Source: Ruminococcaceae bacterium UBA1865
GTDB lineage: Bacteria; Bacillota; Clostridia; Oscillospirales; Acutalibacteraceae
Reading direction: 5' to 3'
Assembly (NCBI GenBank): GCA_002338255.1
Contig: DDHX01000011.1
Location: 70,325 to 77,965, forward strand
DNA length: 7,641 bases
Positions within the stretch are counted from its first letter, which is position 1. Each line of letters starts with the position of its first letter. This document shows positions 6,329 to 7,641 of this stretch, one piece after another. Position numbers and translations under genes: made by a program. The notes below the pieces were generated by a model. It saw only the letters and a list, made by a program, of their open reading frames with translations. It was not told the DNA's origin and searched no databases.

Positions 6329-6622
6329 GTGAATTGCAGAATTATTGATATGCGCCACAAAGAAGTGATTAATATTAAGGATGGTACACGCATTGGATGT
6401 GTTTGTGACATTGAAATTGACACGACGGACGCCAGAGTGGTTGCAATTGTAATTTACGGCCGCCTGCGCTTTTTTGGCTTGTTTGGCAGAGAGGACGATA
6501 TCATTATTAAATGGCAGGATATTCAAGTAATAGGTGACGATACTATATTAGTGTGCTATAATAATTACTGCCGCACGAAAAAGCGGTCGCGCGGAATGGG
6601 AAACCTGTTTGGCGGAAGCTGA
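6329..6622 (+). CDS. ylmC: YlmC/YmxH-family sporulation protein (PRC-barrel fold)
   Basis: A 97-aa protein of the PRC-barrel YlmC/YmxH family, which is found in endospore formers and has no established biochemical role. Family features are the opening RIIDMRHKEVINIKDGTRIG (4-23), the DIEIDTTDARVVAIVI strand pair, and GRLRFFGLFGREDDIIIKWQDIQVIGDDTILV, ending the barrel near residue 80. The last 15 or so residues (RTKKRSRGMGNLFGGS) are a basic, glycine-containing tail beyond the usual domain. The start is GTG at 6329, chosen because GGAGG (6317-6321) lies 7 nt upstream and no other start codon is in frame. In many Bacillota this gene sits directly after sigG. Here sigG is about 2.9 kb upstream, with a glycosyltransferase and the reversed ppa between. 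It is cytoplasmic by absence of a signal or membrane segment. Confidence 0.88.
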   Translation: MNCRIIDMRHKEVINIKDGTRIGCVCDIEIDTTDARVVAIVIYGRLRFFGLFGREDDIIIKWQDIQVIGDDTILVCYNNYCRTKKRSRGMGNLFGGS

Positions 6623-6629
6623 AAAGGAC

Positions 6630-6658
6630 TTGAATTATATCTTTGCATATGATATAAT
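6630..6658 (+). promoter_or_regulatory. Strong sigma-A promoter for rpsB-tsf (extended -10)
   Basis: -35 TTGAAT (6630-6635), 17-nt spacer, perfect -10 TATAAT (6653-6658), preceded by TGA (6650-6652), which gives an extended TGnTATAAT element. It begins 8 nt after the ylmC stop. The predicted start near 6665 leaves a 5' leader of about 100 nt. Confidence 0.85.
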
Positions 6659-6680
6659 AATTCGCACGATAAAAATCACA

Positions 6681-6742
6681 CGCCAATGTTATGACGATTT
6701 GGTGCCCCTTTTTTAGGGTAATGCGTCTGTTTAAACATGGCG
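6681..6742 (+). ncRNA. Structured 5' leader of rpsB (candidate S2 autoregulatory element)
   Basis: A nested hairpin spans most of the leader. The lower stem is CGCC-A-ATGTT (6681-6690, bulged A6685) with AACATGGCG (6734-6742), 9 bp. The middle stem is GACGATT (6693-6699) with AAT-G-CGTC (6720-6727, bulged G6723), 7 bp. The apical stem is CCCT (6706-6709) with AGGG (6715-6718) around five Us. The 3' edge of the structure meets the first of two Shine-Dalgarno-like GGAGG motifs. Ribosomal-protein leaders are commonly bound by their own product; that S2 binds here is inference. Confidence 0.55.
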
Positions 6743-6760
6743 GAGGAAAAACCAAGGAGG
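6742..6760 (+). promoter_or_regulatory. Tandem Shine-Dalgarno sequences before rpsB
   Basis: GGAGG at 6742-6746 and AAGGAGG at 6754-6760. The second is 8 nt from the rpsB ATG and is the functional one by spacing. The first is too far away (22 nt) to serve that ATG and touches the base of the leader hairpin, so it may act as a ribosome standby or regulatory site. Confidence 0.6.
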
Positions 6761-6768
6761 ACTAAATT

Positions 6769-7509
6769 ATGTCAGTAGTATCAATGAAACAACTTTTGGA
6801 GGCCGGTGTTCACTTCGGTCACCAAACCAGAAGATGGAACCCGAAAATGGCTCAGTACATCTTCACAGAGCGCAATGGTATTTATATCATTGATTTGCAA
6901 AAAACCGTTAAAAAGCTTGAAGATGCTTACAGCTTTGTCCGCAGCCTTTCTGTTGAAGGTAAGTCGGTGCTGTTTGTAGGAACAAAAAAACAAGCTCAGG
7001 ATTCTGTTAAAGACGAGGCCGAACGCGCAGGCGCTTATTTTGTTAATGCACGCTGGCTCGGCGGTATGTTAACAAATTTCCGCACAATTCGCCGCAGAAT
7101 TGACCGTTTAAACCAACTTAAGAACATGGAAGAAGACGGTACCTTTGACCTTCTGCCAAAGAAGGAAGTAATCAAACTTCGTTTGCAAATTGAGAAGCTT
7201 GAAAAATTCTTGGGCGGTATCAAAGACATGAAGCAAATCCCGGGTGCATTGTTTATTGTTGACCCACGTAAAGAGAGAATTGCCGTAGCCGAAGCAAAAA
7301 AGTTAGGAATTCCGATTGTCGCTATTGTTGATACAAACTGCGATCCTGACGAAATTGACTATGTAATTCCAGGCAATGACGACGCTATTCGCGCCGTTAA
7401 ACTGATTTCTGCAACGATGGCTAACGCAATTATCGAAGGCAAAGAAGGCCAGATGGGCGCAGCCGCTGCAGTAGCAGACAAAGAAAACGAAGCAGAAGCC
7501 GCTGAATAA
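6769..7509 (+). CDS. rpsB: 30S ribosomal protein S2
   Basis: Component of the small ribosomal subunit, bound late in assembly at the head-body hinge of 16S rRNA together with S1. The 246-aa length is standard. The N-terminus [22 protein letters not shown] (6-27) contains the first S2 family signature. [11 protein letters not shown] follows at about 36-46. [11 protein letters not shown] leads into [14 protein letters not shown] (about 94-107). The second signature region is [37 protein letters not shown] (about 159-195). An Ala/Glu-rich acidic tail ([16 protein letters not shown]) is typical of Bacillota S2. The ATG has AAGGAGG 8 nt upstream and follows a long structured leader. It is followed by tsf after 57 nt, the conserved rpsB-tsf operon. 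Confidence 0.99.
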   Translation: MSVVSMKQLLEAGVHFGHQTRRWNPKMAQYIFTERNGIYIIDLQKTVKKLEDAYSFVRSLSVEGKSVLFVGTKKQAQDSVKDEAERAGAYFVNARWLGGMLTNFRTIRRRIDRLNQLKNMEEDGTFDLLPKKEVIKLRLQIEKLEKFLGGIKDMKQIPGALFIVDPRKERIAVAEAKKLGIPIVAIVDTNCDPDEIDYVIPGNDDAIRAVKLISATMANAIIEGKEGQMGAAAAVADKENEAEAAE

Positions 7510-7566
7510 TCGGTTTATGCATAAAATTTAAATGAAACCAATCATAAGAAGCGGAGGAAATATAAA

Positions 7567-7641
7567 ATGGCTTTTACAGCTAAGGACGTTGCAGCACTTC
7601 GCGAGAAAACTGGCTGCGGAATGATGGATTGCAAAAAAGCG
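7567..7641 (+). CDS. tsf: Elongation factor Ts, N-terminal fragment (runs off the window)
   Basis: Guanine-nucleotide exchange factor that recharges EF-Tu from GDP to GTP form during translation. Only 25 codons are present, but they are diagnostic. MAFTAKDVAALREKTGCGMM followed by DCKKA is the N-terminal UBA-like domain with the family motif LREKTGxGMMDCKKA. The ATG has GGAGG (7553-7557) 9 nt upstream. It lies 57 nt after rpsB with no terminator between, as in the standard rpsB-tsf operon. Confidence 0.98.
   Translation, partial: MAFTAKDVAALREKTGCGMMDCKKA

Noticed and set aside
6705..6719. CCCCTTTTTTAGGGT in the rpsB leader looked like a terminator or attenuator.
   Set aside because: The T-run is in the loop, not after the stem, and the stem is only 4-5 bp. 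It fits the tip of a longer hairpin better.
6781..7229. Minus-strand open frames opposite rpsB.
   Set aside because: Shadows of a highly conserved ribosomal protein gene with no supporting signals.
1..7641. Search for a novel multi-gene system, mobile element, CRISPR array, tRNA or toxin-antitoxin pair.
   Set aside because: All coding space is taken by recognisable core genes, gaps are short (208 nt at most), and no long repeats, transposase motifs or tRNA-like cloverleaf were seen by eye.

Overview
The window looks like chromosomal core DNA from an anaerobic, endospore-forming member of the Clostridia (Bacillota). I infer Oscillospiraceae or a close relative from general sequence character, and the rank below class is uncertain. 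Evidence for a spore former is a clear sporulation sigma factor G gene and a YlmC/YmxH-family sporulation gene. Shine-Dalgarno sequences are strong throughout (GGAGG types), and base composition is moderate with AT-rich spacers.

Layout. On the minus strand, running leftward from 2459, is a tight three-gene run: cca (tRNA CCA-end synthesis), a small uracil-DNA-glycosylase-superfamily protein of the hypoxanthine (deoxyinosine) glycosylase type that overlaps cca by 4 nt, and the first 194 codons of a GH13 alpha-amylase-family enzyme that leaves the window at position 1. A 208-nt divergent region separates cca from sigG (2668-3438, plus strand). It carries a sigma-A-like promoter for cca and a candidate forespore-type promoter for sigG. 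After sigG comes a 691-aa polytopic YkcB-like glycosyltransferase (3521-5596), with no terminator in between. It converges on ppa (family I inorganic pyrophosphatase, minus strand, 6211-5681). The two are separated by a perfect 12-bp hairpin whose U-tract faces ppa.

Right of ppa, a short divergent promoter region with a 13-bp palindrome leads to ylmC (GTG start, plus strand). Next is an excellent sigma-A promoter with an extended -10, then a 5' leader of about 100 nt that folds into a nested, bulged hairpin, then rpsB (ribosomal protein S2) and the first 25 codons of tsf (EF-Ts).

How the genes fit together: most are housekeeping (tRNA maturation, base repair, pyrophosphate removal, translation) with two sporulation genes among them. 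From recall of other Bacillota, sigG normally follows spoIIGA-sigE and is itself followed closely by ylmC. Here sigG is cut off from sigE, and a glycosyltransferase/ppa block lies between sigG and ylmC. I see no mobile element, CRISPR array, defence cassette, tRNA or clearly novel multi-gene system. The most interesting non-coding signal is the structured rpsB leader; the most interesting gene-context signal is the rearranged sigG-ylmC neighbourhood.
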